A stretch of 64,000 nucleotides of DNA from Hyphomonadaceae bacterium (GTDB lineage: Bacteria > Pseudomonadota > Alphaproteobacteria > Caulobacterales > Aquidulcibacteraceae). The notes below the pieces were generated by a model. The model saw only the letters and a list, made by a program, of their open reading frames with translations. It was not told the origin of the DNA and did not search any database. The stretch spans positions 1-64,000 of the forward strand of contig JAHDXR010000013.1 in NCBI GenBank assembly GCA_023384105.1. The letters run 5' to 3'. Positions 34,680 to 42,888 of the stretch are shown piece after piece. The position numbers and the translations under genes are program-made. Position 1 is the stretch's first letter, and every line of letters starts with the position of its first letter.

Positions 34680-36233
34680 TCACGCGAACAGCCCGTGGAC
34701 GAACCAGCGGGGGCGCGCGACGCTGTCGCCGTAGAAGCCTTCGCGATAGAGCCAGTAGCGGCGGCCCTGCTTGTCTTCGACGCGGTAATAGTCGCGCGTG
34801 GGCAAGCCGCCGAGCCAATCGCCGCTGATGCGCTCGGGGCCTTCCGCGCGCGCGACTTCGCGCAGCACGCGCCGCCAACGGAAGCGGATCGGCGGCCCGT
34901 CGGGCACGGCGGCGATGGTCTCGATCGGCTGCGGCTGCGAGAACAAGGCAAGCGGCCGGCGCATCACGCCGTCGCGCGGAATATATGCTTCCCCGCGTGC
35001 GGGGGAGCTGTGCAGCGCGGCGCTCCAGGCGCCGGCCTTCTCCGGCGCGTGCGCGTCATGCAGCTTCGGGCGAAGCACGCGCTTGGGGCCGAGGCGCGCG
35101 CTCAGCATGTCCACAAGGGCGGCGAGCTGTTCTGCGCCGGCCTGCGCTTCTTCCACCGCCGCCAGCGTGCGCGCGGCGCCTTCGATGCGTTCGAGCCGGG
35201 TGATGTCGAGCCGCGCCGCTTCGATGCCGAACTCGGCGTCGAGGTTTTCGGCGGCGCGGTTGAGCTTTTCGCGGAGCAGCCGCAGCAGCGGCTTCATCTC
35301 GCGCTCGGGCCGGCTGACGCCGATCTCGATCACGCGGTCGCGGCCGTCGACGCCGAAAAGATGCAGCGCCGCGCGCCGCGCGCCGGCGCCGCGCAGATCG
35401 AGCTTTTCGATCACATCGGCGCAGAGGCGTTCTGTTGCGACGAGAATGTTCTCGACGCTGAACAGCGGCTCCAGGAAACGCCGCAGCGCGAACACGGGCG
35501 GCGCTGGGCGGCGCGGGCTGAGCGCTTCGGGCGTGCGGCCCAGCGCCTGGTCGAGCCGCAGCATCGCGCGCGCGCCGGCGCGGGCGGTGAAAGACGAACG
35601 CGGCGCGGCGAGCAATTGGCCGATGGTTTTCAGCCCGAGCCGGCGCACCAGCGCGGCGGCGTCCTCGTCGAGACGCAGCGCCTCGACCGGCAGCGGCGCA
35701 AGCGCTGCGCGCAAAAGCGCCTCTTCCCCTCTCTCTTGCGCAGAGATGTGCGCATATCGCGCCAGCGCCCAGGCCGCGCCGGGCGTCGGCGCGAGCGCGG
35801 CGCGAACGGCGAAGCCTTGCGCTTGAAGGCGCGTGACGATCTGGCCGCACAACGCGGCTTCGCCGCCGAACAGGTGGGCGCAGCCGGTGATGTCGAGAAA
35901 CAGACCGTCCGGCGCATCGATGACGACCACCGGCGTGAAGCGTTCGCACCAGGCGGCGATGTTCTCCAACGTACGGGCGTCTTCTTCCGGCTCGGCTTCG
36001 ACCGCCTCCAAACTGGGCTGGATCGCGCGCGCGTCGGCCAGCGACATGGCGAGCCTCAGCCCGAGCGCGGATGCATGCGCATCCACGCCCGTCAGCAGAA
36101 AGGCGTTGGCTTCCTTGGCGTAGACCGCAAGCGGCTTGTCATCCGACGCGCGCCCGGATCGGATCAGCCGGTCCGTCTTCAGACGCGGCAGATAGATCGC
36201 GAGCCAAGTCGCGCTCTCTGAAGGCGCGGGCAT
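34680..36233 (-). CDS. imuB: ImuB, Y-family-like mutasome hub protein
   Basis: Catalytically inactive Y-family-like protein that links DnaE2 and ImuA to the beta clamp. 517 residues from ATG 36233 (family start TWLAIYLPRLKTDRLIR), with DGLFLDITGCAHLFGGE and the helix-hairpin region LRRLGLKTIGQLLA near residue 200. The C-terminal DYYRVEDKQGRRYWLYREGFY is the usual ImuB end. The acidic catalytic residues of true Y-polymerases are not seen. The start lies 95 bp inside imuA. A 22-bp palindrome at 34987-35008 adds an SSPARGEAY-like insert near residue 410. Confidence 0.93.
   Translation of the reverse strand: MPAPSESATWLAIYLPRLKTDRLIRSGRASDDKPLAVYAKEANAFLLTGVDAHASALGLRLAMSLADARAIQPSLEAVEAEPEEDARTLENIAAWCERFTPVVVIDAPDGLFLDITGCAHLFGGEAALCGQIVTRLQAQGFAVRAALAPTPGAAWALARYAHISAQERGEEALLRAALAPLPVEALRLDEDAAALVRRLGLKTIGQLLAAPRSSFTARAGARAMLRLDQALGRTPEALSPRRPAPPVFALRRFLEPLFSVENILVATERLCADVIEKLDLRGAGARRAALHLFGVDGRDRVIEIGVSRPEREMKPLLRLLREKLNRAAENLDAEFGIEAARLDITRLERIEGAARTLAAVEEAQAGAEQLAALVDMLSARLGPKRVLRPKLHDAHAPEKAGAWSAALHSSPARGEAYIPRDGVMRRPLALFSQPQPIETIAAVPDGPPIRFRWRRVLREVARAEGPERISGDWLGGLPTRDYYRVEDKQGRRYWLYREGFYGDSVARPRWFVHGLFA
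34987..35008. repeat. Short palindrome inside imuB (same type as 3020-3041)
   Basis: GCTTCCCCGC (34987-34996), centre GT, GCGGGGGAGC (34999-35008). It differs by three bases from the intergenic palindrome at 3020-3041. The imuB frame stays open and codes SSPARGEA in a region that looks like a surface loop. Confidence 0.75.
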
Positions 36234-36843
36234 GGGCGTTCCATTCGATGGTGAAGCGCGACCCCGCAGGGCCCGCGCGGTTGCGCATGAGTTCGATGGC
36301 GTATGCAGGGGGGCCGAGTTCGCGCGCCTCCGCATCGCTCGGCGCCGGCGAAACGCGCCAGCGCGTCCACGCGGCGCTGGCGTCCGCAAGCGGACGCACG
36401 AGCAGGCATGTCGAGCCGTTGCGCTCGGCGAACAGCAGCAGCCGGCGGGTGGCTTTGAGATCGAGCGGCTTGCCGCCGGCGGCGAGCGCGCAGACGACGA
36501 CAGCGCCGCGCGCCGAGAGCGCCTGTTCAGCCGCCCACAAGCAGTCCTCGCGCCGCGACGCGCGCACGACGATGAACTGGCCCGGATCGAGCCCGAACTG
36601 CGCCAGCCCGGGCGGGTGCGGCGCGCCCGTCTCGGCGAATGCCCCCTCCTCGCCCACCCAGACCACGCCGGGCCGACCCGCCCAGGCGGCGGCGAGCCCG
36701 AGCGCGAGGCCCATCGCAGCCGGCTCGGCCCCGGCCTCCGCGGGACACAGCTCATGCAGCGGCGCCCCGGCCATCTGGGCCAGGAAAGCGCTGAAACCAG
36801 CCGCTTGCCGGGGCGGCGCGGAAAAGACTGGACGGGGAGCCAT
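36139..36843 (-). CDS. imuA: ImuA, RecA-like mutasome protein
   Basis: SulA/RecA-like accessory protein of the ImuA-ImuB-DnaE2 mutasome, 234 residues. RecA-type core strands are visible in GVVWVGEEGAFAETGAP, LDPGQFIVVRASRREDCLWAAEQAL and LDLKATRRLLLFAERNGSTCLLVR. The ATG at 36843 is directly abutted by a LexA box, so there is no room for a ribosome site; a leaderless mRNA is likely. The 3' end overlaps imuB by 95 bp in another frame, which is long for a bacterial overlap. First gene of the operon. Confidence 0.88.
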   Translation of the reverse strand: MAPRPVFSAPPRQAAGFSAFLAQMAGAPLHELCPAEAGAEPAAMGLALGLAAAWAGRPGVVWVGEEGAFAETGAPHPPGLAQFGLDPGQFIVVRASRREDCLWAAEQALSARGAVVVCALAAGGKPLDLKATRRLLLFAERNGSTCLLVRPLADASAAWTRWRVSPAPSDAEARELGPPAYAIELMRNRAGPAGSRFTIEWNAHARAFRERDLARDLSAASEDGPADPIRARVG

Positions 36844-36858
36844 GTTCTCTATATGTTC
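36844..36858 (-). promoter_or_regulatory. LexA (SOS) box and promoter of imuA, shared gap with mntA
   Basis: GTTCTCTATATGTTC is an exact GTTC-N7-GTTC box touching the imuA start codon. On the minus strand TTGGAC (36870-36875) and TATAGA (36848-36853), 16 bp apart, form a plausible promoter whose -10 ends 4 bases before ATG, so transcription would begin at or next to the start codon. The whole imuA-mntA gap is only 48 bp. Confidence 0.88.
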
Positions 36859-36891
36859 TAGTATTCCGAGTCCAACCCGGCAAGGTCCTAT

Positions 36892-37206
36892 GTGTTAGAA
36901 GTCAGCGATATGAGCTTATCCTTGGCGCCCCTGATCGAGCGGCTTCGGACGCTCAAACCTGAGCTTGCCGCCGAGTTTGGGGTAACCGGTCTTTGCGCAT
37001 TCGGCTCGTACGCGCGCAATGAAGCGGGCCCCGAAAGCGATCTCGACTTGCTTGTCGATTTCAGCCGCACGCCTACGCTCTTCGAGCTGGCGCGGCTGGA
37101 TCGGATGCTTGAGCAAGCCCTCGGCGTGAAGGTCGACACCGTGCCCCGCGACAGCCTCAACCCGCGGTACGCGCCGTTCATTCTCTCCGAACTCGTGCCT
37201 GTTTGA
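36892..37206 (+). CDS. mntA: MntA-type nucleotidyltransferase, antitoxin of type VII system
   Basis: Minimal nucleotidyltransferase (MNT) that in studied systems neutralises its partner HepT by adding AMP groups. 104 residues. The signature is exact: GS-X10-DXD in FGSYARNEAGPESDLDLLVDF, and a later acidic residue in VKVDTVPRDSL could be the third metal ligand. The start is GTG 36892 (AAGG 6-7 bases upstream); ATG 36910 is an alternative. Its stop overlaps the hepT start (TGATG). It diverges from imuA. Confidence 0.88.
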   Translation: MLEVSDMSLSLAPLIERLRTLKPELAAEFGVTGLCAFGSYARNEAGPESDLDLLVDFSRTPTLFELARLDRMLEQALGVKVDTVPRDSLNPRYAPFILSELVPV

Positions 37207-37559
37207 TGGCGAAACGAAAAGCACGCCCAATTCTCGAAGACATGCTCGCTTACGCCGAAGAAGCGCGCGCGATCCTAGGCGAGCGCGACGGGCCGGCGCT
37301 TCGCGCAGACCGCATCCATCTCCTCGCCGTCACTCGCGCGGTCGAGATCGTAGGCGAAGCCGCCAACCAGCTGCCGAACGAAATCGCACAGCAGCTTCCC
37401 ATCGACCTGCATCCGGCCATCGCCATGCGGCATAGATTGATTCACGGCTACGACAGCGCCAGCGCCGACATCATTGCAAAAACCGTGCGCGAGGACTTTC
37501 CGGCATTCGTCGCATCACTTCGCGCAATACTGGCGGCGCCCCTGCCGGACGGGAGTTGA
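37206..37559 (+). CDS. hepT: HepT-type HEPN RNase toxin
   Basis: HEPN-domain protein (DUF86), a predicted RNase toxin paired with MntA. 117 residues, all helical. The catalytic RX4HXY motif is complete in RHRLIHGY near residue 80, and the tyrosine is the residue AMPylated in the studied Shewanella system. ATG 37206 shares its first base with the mntA stop. Downstream, ogt begins 2 bp after the stop, so mntA-hepT-ogt reads as one unit. Confidence 0.9.
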   Translation: MAKRKARPILEDMLAYAEEARAILGERDGPALRADRIHLLAVTRAVEIVGEAANQLPNEIAQQLPIDLHPAIAMRHRLIHGYDSASADIIAKTVREDFPAFVASLRAILAAPLPDGS

Positions 37560-37561
37560 GC

Positions 37562-38104
37562 ATGTACGCATACGCCCTGTTCGACACCGCCATCGGCCGT
37601 TGCGGGCTCGCCTGGGGGCCGCGCGGCGTCGTTGGCGTGCAATTGCCGGAGAAGACCGACGCCGCCACGCGCATGCGCCTTCTGCGGCACTGTCCCAACG
37701 CCGACGACACCGCGCCGCCGAAACAGATCGCGCGCGCCATCGAGGAGATCGCGGCGCTGCTGCGCGGCGAGAAGAAATCCCTGCGCGCCATCGCGCTCGA
37801 CATGAGCCGCACGCCTGCGTTCAACGCCCGCGTCTATGAAACCACGCGCGCCATCGCGCCGGGCCAGACGCGCACCTATGGCGAAATCGCCCGCGCCATC
37901 GGCGATCCGGGCGCGGCGCGCGCCGTCGGCCAGGCGCTCGGGCGCAACCCGTTCGCGATCGTCGTGCCCTGCCACCGCGTCGTCGGCGCAAACAGCAGGC
38001 TGGTCGGCTTCTCCGCCAATGGCGGCGTCGCCACCAAACTCAAGATGCTCGAGATCGAAGGCTGGCGCGCCGAAGAGCAGATGCTGTTCGAGGAACTGGC
38101 TTAA
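37562..38104 (+). CDS. ogt: Methylated-DNA-[protein]-cysteine S-methyltransferase
   Basis: Suicide alkyltransferase repairing O6-methylguanine. 180 residues. The active-site segment VVPCHRVVG with its acceptor cysteine is near residue 138, preceded by the DNA-binding helix (PGQTRTYGEIARAIGDPGAARAVGQALGRNP). ATG 37562 has a GGGAG site inside the hepT 3' end; a TTG two codons before is possible. It lies 2 bp after hepT. Its TAA stop falls at the edge of the palindrome that begins at 38101-38111. Confidence 0.94.
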   Translation: MYAYALFDTAIGRCGLAWGPRGVVGVQLPEKTDAATRMRLLRHCPNADDTAPPKQIARAIEEIAALLRGEKKSLRAIALDMSRTPAFNARVYETTRAIAPGQTRTYGEIARAIGDPGAARAVGQALGRNPFAIVVPCHRVVGANSRLVGFSANGGVATKLKMLEIEGWRAEEQMLFEELA

Positions 38105-38110
38105 AGTGCT

Positions 38111-38384
38111 GCATCCTATGGACCGCCGGCGCCGGTTCAGCTTCACGCCGCGCGTAGGATGAAGCCGGGCGCACCCCGCTTCCCCGCCGCAACGCAGCGG
38201 AGAGCCGGGACCCAGAGGCGAACGTGAGCGCGCTTCACCCCTGGGCCCCGGATCGCACCCCGGCTTTCGCCGGGGCTGCGTCCGGGGAGCGGGGGAGAAA
38301 TGTCTCCCGAACCACAGTCATCCTGCGCGCGGCGTGAAGCTGAAACGGCGCAGGCCGGCGGGGCGCCGGCGGTCCATAGGATGC
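38111..38384. repeat. Large composite element A between ogt and the GMC gene
   Basis: Perfect 23-base ends starting GCATCCTATGGACCGCCGGC (38111-38133 and 38362-38384). Pairing continues inward over the TTCAGCTTCACGCCGCGCG / CGCGCGGCGTGAAGCTGAA stretch, and outward with mismatches to the TTAAAG that supplies the stops of both convergent genes. Total at least 274 bp. The inner part differs from the GTCATTCCG-type core of the 30913 and 50973 copies. Confidence 0.9.
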
Positions 38385-38390
38385 GGCGCT

Positions 38391-39911
38391 TTAAGCCTGC
38401 ACGCTCGCGGCTTCGGCCACGGACGCGCGAGCGCCGGCGATGGCGGCGCCGGTGCGCAGCGCGAGCGCGGCGATGGTGAGCCCGGTATTGACGGCGCCGG
38501 CGGTCGGCAGCACGGCGGCGCCGGCGACATAGAGCCCGGCGATCTCGTGCGCCTGGCCGGTCGTATCCGTCACCGAGGACGCAGGATCGGCGCCCATCAC
38601 GGCGCCGCCGGTCTTGTGCCAGAGCGAGGGCTTGAGCCGCGCCGGCAGCACCGGATAACCGGCGCGCGTGAAGCTCGCCGCGGCGAGCTTGCGCAGGCGG
38701 GCAAAGCTCCTGACGTTCTGCAGCGGCGGCGTTTCGCCCGCGATCGCGTCGCCTTCGAACACGTATCCGGTCCGCAGCGTCGGCAGCGCTTCGTTCATGT
38801 AGAAGCAGACCAGGCTGCGCTTGGCGACGATCTCCACGGGTACGCGCTTGAGCCGGGACACGCCCTCCCAGATTGGGATCTGCCCGCCCGCCTGCACCAC
38901 GCCGATCGGATAAGGCCAATCGGGCGCGCCCTCGTAATAGCTGTTGATGGCGAAGGTCTTGGTGTGGCGCGCGCCGAACTCGGAGGCGCTCACCAAGGCG
39001 AACATCACGCTGGTGGTGTGGCCGGCGACGCCGCGGCCGAGCATGCCGGCATGATTGCCCAATCCTTCCGGATGAGCCGCATTGCGCGAGCGCCGCAACA
39101 GCAGCACGCTTTGCTCCAGCCCCGCGCACACCGCCACGACCGGCGCCAGCACGCGCTTTTCCTCCCCGCCCTGGCGCAGCAGCACGCCGCTCGCGCGCGT
39201 TCCGGCGGCGTCGGTCAGAACGCCCAGGCATTCCGCCTGCGTGAGCAGATCGACATTGCCCGTCGCCAGCGCCGGCCGGATCGCGGCCGTTTCGGCGTCC
39301 ATCTTGGCGCCGAGCCGGCACGCGTACACGTCGCAGGTCGGGCACAACACGCACGGACGCCCGGGCCCGTAATCGATCCCGCGCGGGATCGCGGCCACTT
39401 GCATTCCCGCCGCCTCGAGCCGGGCGACGATCGCCGCCACTTTCGGATCGTGCGGCAACGGCGGATGCGGATAGGGCGCGCTGCGCGAAGGCTCGCTCGG
39501 ATCGCCGGCAGGCGAACCGTGCACGCACAACAGTTCTTCGGCTTCCGCGTAGTACGGTTCGAGATCGGCGTACGAGATCGGCCATTGCGGCGAGACGCCC
39601 GCCTCATGCTCGACCGCGGCGAAATCGGATTCGCGGAAACGATAGAGCGCGGCGCCGTAGAACTTGGTCTCGCCGCCGACGAACGAGAGCCGCGCCTCAT
39701 CCGTCATCATGCCGTACATGTAGCGCCCGATCGGCTCGCCGGGCGCGGGCGGCGCGAGATCGAGCAAACCGCCCTTCTCCACCAGCAGCACGTTCATGCC
39801 GGCGCGCGCGAGCTTGAGCGTGAGCACGCCCCCGCCCATGCCGCTGCCGACGACGACGGCGTCGTAGCTGGACTCCACGTCCGCCAGTCTGAGTTCGCCG
39901 CCGCCCCGCAT
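38391..39911 (-). CDS. GMC-family oxidoreductase (glucose/choline dehydrogenase type)
   Basis: FAD-dependent GMC oxidoreductase of 506 residues. The nucleotide-binding start YDAVVVGSGMGGGV is near residue 15. Mid-protein there is a cysteine-rich PCVLCPTCDVYACR and later the C-terminal LYVAGAAVLPTAGAVNTGLTIAALALRTG typical of the family. ATG 39911 follows GGAGG at 6 bases. It has no signal peptide in this form. The substrate is unknown. The Lrp-type regulator upstream on the same strand may control it. Confidence 0.82.
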   Translation of the reverse strand: MRGGGELRLADVESSYDAVVVGSGMGGGVLTLKLARAGMNVLLVEKGGLLDLAPPAPGEPIGRYMYGMMTDEARLSFVGGETKFYGAALYRFRESDFAAVEHEAGVSPQWPISYADLEPYYAEAEELLCVHGSPAGDPSEPSRSAPYPHPPLPHDPKVAAIVARLEAAGMQVAAIPRGIDYGPGRPCVLCPTCDVYACRLGAKMDAETAAIRPALATGNVDLLTQAECLGVLTDAAGTRASGVLLRQGGEEKRVLAPVVAVCAGLEQSVLLLRRSRNAAHPEGLGNHAGMLGRGVAGHTTSVMFALVSASEFGARHTKTFAINSYYEGAPDWPYPIGVVQAGGQIPIWEGVSRLKRVPVEIVAKRSLVCFYMNEALPTLRTGYVFEGDAIAGETPPLQNVRSFARLRKLAAASFTRAGYPVLPARLKPSLWHKTGGAVMGADPASSVTDTTGQAHEIAGLYVAGAAVLPTAGAVNTGLTIAALALRTGAAIAGARASVAEAASVQA

Positions 39912-40058
39912 CCCGCCTCCGGCGCGGGACGCTTTCACGCAAGCGCGCCGGCGTCCATCGCACGCCGACAAGCGCACGAGAAGCCGCGCCGCGGCTCTCG
40001 CGGCGCGCGAGCGAACAGGCTTAACGCCGGCGCCGGCCTGACAGCCGACGGCGCGGAG

Positions 40059-40520
40059 TTAACCGCACGACGACGGCCGCTTCGTGGTGGACTTCGCCGT
40101 GGACCACGCGAAGAAGCTCTCGAAGCGCCGCACCGACGGATTGCCGAGCAGCGTCCGCTCCGCCCAGGCCTTGTAGTCTTCGGGACTGCTGACGGCGACA
40201 ATAAGCACGATATCCAGTTGGCCAGCGGTGAAGTAACATTGCAGCACGTGATCGTCCGCACACATCGAGTCACGCAGTGCGTCGTAGACGTCCTTTGTTT
40301 CACGATCGAGTTCAACCGTCACAACGACCGTCAGCCCCGCGACGCCCTCACCGAGAATCGCCACCTCGCGAGCGATCACGCCCGATGCGCGCATGGCCTG
40401 AATGCGCCTGCGCACAGCCGACCCCGATAAGCCAACCTCGCGCCCGATCGCGGCGTGAGAGCGCATGCAATCCGCTTGAAGAATGTCAAGGATGCGCCGG
40501 TCGAAGGTGTCTAGGTGCAT
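40059..40520 (-). CDS. Lrp/AsnC family transcriptional regulator
   Basis: Feast/famine regulator of 153 residues. The N-terminal winged helix-turn-helix (DTFDRRILDILQADCMRSHAAIGREVGLSGSAVRRRIQAM) is followed by the RAM ligand-binding domain (VLQCYFTAGQLDIVLIVAVSSPEDYKAW). It lies 147 bp upstream of the GMC oxidoreductase on the same strand and 146 bp from the divergent CPBP protease gene, so either may be its target. Ligand unknown. Confidence 0.92.
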   Translation of the reverse strand: MHLDTFDRRILDILQADCMRSHAAIGREVGLSGSAVRRRIQAMRASGVIAREVAILGEGVAGLTVVVTVELDRETKDVYDALRDSMCADDHVLQCYFTAGQLDIVLIVAVSSPEDYKAWAERTLLGNPSVRRFESFFAWSTAKSTTKRPSSCG

Positions 40521-40666
40521 GAGGAGACGATGGCGAATTTGGGCGCGCTTACAAGCCGGATCGCCGAAACGGCGCAGTCGACCGAAGAAGTTCGGCGAAC
40601 GCAGGCGTCACCCTTCTGCTAGCTCTGCGGCCAAGTCGCACTTGGGCGCACACACAGTGGATCGAC

Positions 40667-41560
40667 ATGGCTGAACAGATCGTCTCCAACCCGCCTCCTG
40701 CGAAGTCGGGTGCCGGATTTTCCCCCACGCTTTGGCTGTTTCTCGCGCTCGTCGTCGTCGGCAGCGCGATCTTCGACGTCCTGATCATCCAAGCGGGCGG
40801 CGTCCGCAAGGCCGGCGCTTTGGTGGCGGGGATCATGTGCGTTCCCGCGCTCGCAGCCATCGTGTCGCTGCTGCTGACGCGGCGCTCGCTCGCCGGCGTG
40901 GGCTGGGGCGCAGGCTCGATCGGCTTTCTCGGCCTCGCCGTCGTGCTGCCCGCTTTGATCGTCACGCCGGTCTATGCGGCGGTTTGGGCGAGCGGGCTGG
41001 GCGAAATCCGGATCGATGAATGGTCCATTCTCGTCGAAGAGAATTTCGGCTGGCGCTTCGGCGCGGTTGAGTCGGTGCTCGTGATCGCATCGATCGGACT
41101 GCTGCTCGATTCATTGGTCGCGGCGGGCGAGGAGATCGGCTGGCGCGGATTCCTGCTGCCGGAACTGAGCCGGAGCTTTTCACTGCCGCTGGCCGCGCTG
41201 CTTACCGGCGCCATCTGGGCGGCCTGGCACTACCCGGGCATTCTCTACGGCGGCTATGCGAGCGCGCACGCGCCGGCCTGGTACAGCGTCGTCAGCTTCA
41301 CGGTCATGGCGCTCGGATCGTCGATGGTGCTGGCATGCCTTCGCTTCGCCTCAGGCAGCGTATGGCCGGCCGCGCTGATGCACGGGGCGCACAACATCTT
41401 CATCCAGGCTGTCCTCGATCCCGTAACGGAAGATACAAGCGGCCTGACGCCGTTCGTGAGCGGCGAATTCGGACTGGGCGTGGCGTTCGCCTATGCGGTC
41501 GCGGGTCTTTTCGCCTGGCGCGCGCTGGCGCTCATGCAGCGAGCACGGTCGAGCGGGTGA
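40667..41560 (+). CDS. CPBP family intramembrane metalloprotease
   Basis: CAAX-prenyl-protease/bacteriocin-processing (Abi) family membrane protein, 297 residues, about seven or eight helices. Catalytic motifs are present: GEEIGWRGFLLPEL (EExxxR) near residue 155, AIWAAWHYPG near 185 and MHGAHN near 245. The bacterial substrates of this family are mostly unknown; bacteriocin self-immunity is one reported role. It stands alone and ends 4 bp before the convergent acyl-CoA dehydrogenase. Confidence 0.88.
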   Translation: MAEQIVSNPPPAKSGAGFSPTLWLFLALVVVGSAIFDVLIIQAGGVRKAGALVAGIMCVPALAAIVSLLLTRRSLAGVGWGAGSIGFLGLAVVLPALIVTPVYAAVWASGLGEIRIDEWSILVEENFGWRFGAVESVLVIASIGLLLDSLVAAGEEIGWRGFLLPELSRSFSLPLAALLTGAIWAAWHYPGILYGGYASAHAPAWYSVVSFTVMALGSSMVLACLRFASGSVWPAALMHGAHNIFIQAVLDPVTEDTSGLTPFVSGEFGLGVAFAYAVAGLFAWRALALMQRARSSG

Positions 41561-41564
41561 AGCC

Positions 41565-42800
41565 TCAGCGCCCGGTCGGCAAATCCTTGAAGGCGACGCC
41601 TTTGTCCACCCTCACGTCCTGGGGCAGGCCGAGCACGCGTTCGGCGATGATGTTCTTCAGGATCTCGTCGGTGCCGCCGGCGATGCGCAGGCCGGGCGCC
41701 CACATGTAGCCCTGATGGAACGCGGCCTCCATCGGCGCGAGGTCGCCGTCATTGATGATGCCGTAATGGTCCATCGACTCGATGGCGGTGTTGCAGATGT
41801 CCATCAGGTGATTGGCGTTGATCACCTTGCCGATCGAGCTTTCCGGGCCCGGCGTCTGGCCGCGCGACAGCGCCGTCATGGTGCGGAACTTGGAGAGCTT
41901 GTAGCCCTCCGCCTTGACGATCCAATCGGCGAGCTTCTGGCGAAAGGCTTCGTCCTGCGCAAGCGTGCCCTGGCCGGTCGGCCCCGGCATGGCGCGCGCG
42001 AGTTCGAGAATCTCGGCATAGTCCGGCCCGGCCGAGCCGCCGACGGCGAGACGTTCGTTCATCAGCGTGACCAGCGCGACGCTCCAGCCCTGCCCCGGCT
42101 CGCCGAGCCGGTTCTTGTCGGACACGCGCACGTCGGTGAAATAGACCTCGTTGAAATCGCGCCCGCCCGAGGCCTGGTGGATCTGGCGCACGTCGACGCC
42201 CGGCGCCTTCATGTCGACGATGAACATGGTGAGGCCCTTGTGCTTCTCCACGTCCGGGTTCGTGCGCACCAGCACGATGCCGAAATCGCAGAAGTGCGCG
42301 CCGGTGGTCCACACCTTCTGGCCGTTGATGATCCAGTCGTCGCCCTCGCGCACGGCCTTGGTCTTCGAGGCGGCGACGTCGGAGCCCGCGCCCGGTTCGG
42401 AGAACAACTGGCACCAGATCTCCTCGCCGCGCAGCGCCTTGGCGACGTAGCGGTTCCTGGTCGCTTCATCGCCGAACGCGATCACCGTCGGCACGCACAT
42501 GCCGAGACCGATGGCGAAGGGCTGCGAGGGTGCGTCGAACTTCGCTTCTTCCTGATTGAAGATGACCGCATAGATCGGCGGCAGGGCGCGCCCGCCCTGC
42601 TCCTTGGCCCAGGTGATGCCGGCGAAACCGGCCTCGGCCTTCTTGCGCTGATACTCCTTCGCCGCCTTCAGATATTCGCCCGGCGAGAGCTTGCGCGAGA
42701 GCCGCTCGCTGTCGGCGCCTTTCGGCGTGCAGTTCTTTTCGAGGAACGCGCGGACTTCGGCGCGGAACTTGGCTTCCTCGGGCGTATCGTTGAAATCCAT
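41565..42800 (-). CDS. Acyl-CoA dehydrogenase
   Basis: FAD-dependent acyl-CoA dehydrogenase, 411 residues, starting MDFNDTPEEAKFRAEVRAFL. The family's FAD and substrate segments are visible: LFSEPGAGSDVAASKTKAV, WIINGQKVWTTGAHF, and the C-terminal AGGTDEILKNIIAERVLG. The type resembles the long/branched-chain enzymes common in alphaproteobacterial acyl-CoA or steroid clusters. A second enzyme lies at 43844-44959, probably an original neighbour now separated by Uma2 and SMR genes. Confidence 0.93.
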   Translation of the reverse strand: MDFNDTPEEAKFRAEVRAFLEKNCTPKGADSERLSRKLSPGEYLKAAKEYQRKKAEAGFAGITWAKEQGGRALPPIYAVIFNQEEAKFDAPSQPFAIGLGMCVPTVIAFGDEATRNRYVAKALRGEEIWCQLFSEPGAGSDVAASKTKAVREGDDWIINGQKVWTTGAHFCDFGIVLVRTNPDVEKHKGLTMFIVDMKAPGVDVRQIHQASGGRDFNEVYFTDVRVSDKNRLGEPGQGWSVALVTLMNERLAVGGSAGPDYAEILELARAMPGPTGQGTLAQDEAFRQKLADWIVKAEGYKLSKFRTMTALSRGQTPGPESSIGKVINANHLMDICNTAIESMDHYGIINDGDLAPMEAAFHQGYMWAPGLRIAGGTDEILKNIIAERVLGLPQDVRVDKGVAFKDLPTGR

Positions 42801-42888
42801 GCGGCCATCTCCCTCACGGCGAAGCTAGGCGCATCCCACCGGCGCCTCAACTGGCGCCGCCAGGGCAAGCGTGCTAATCTTTCTTTAA

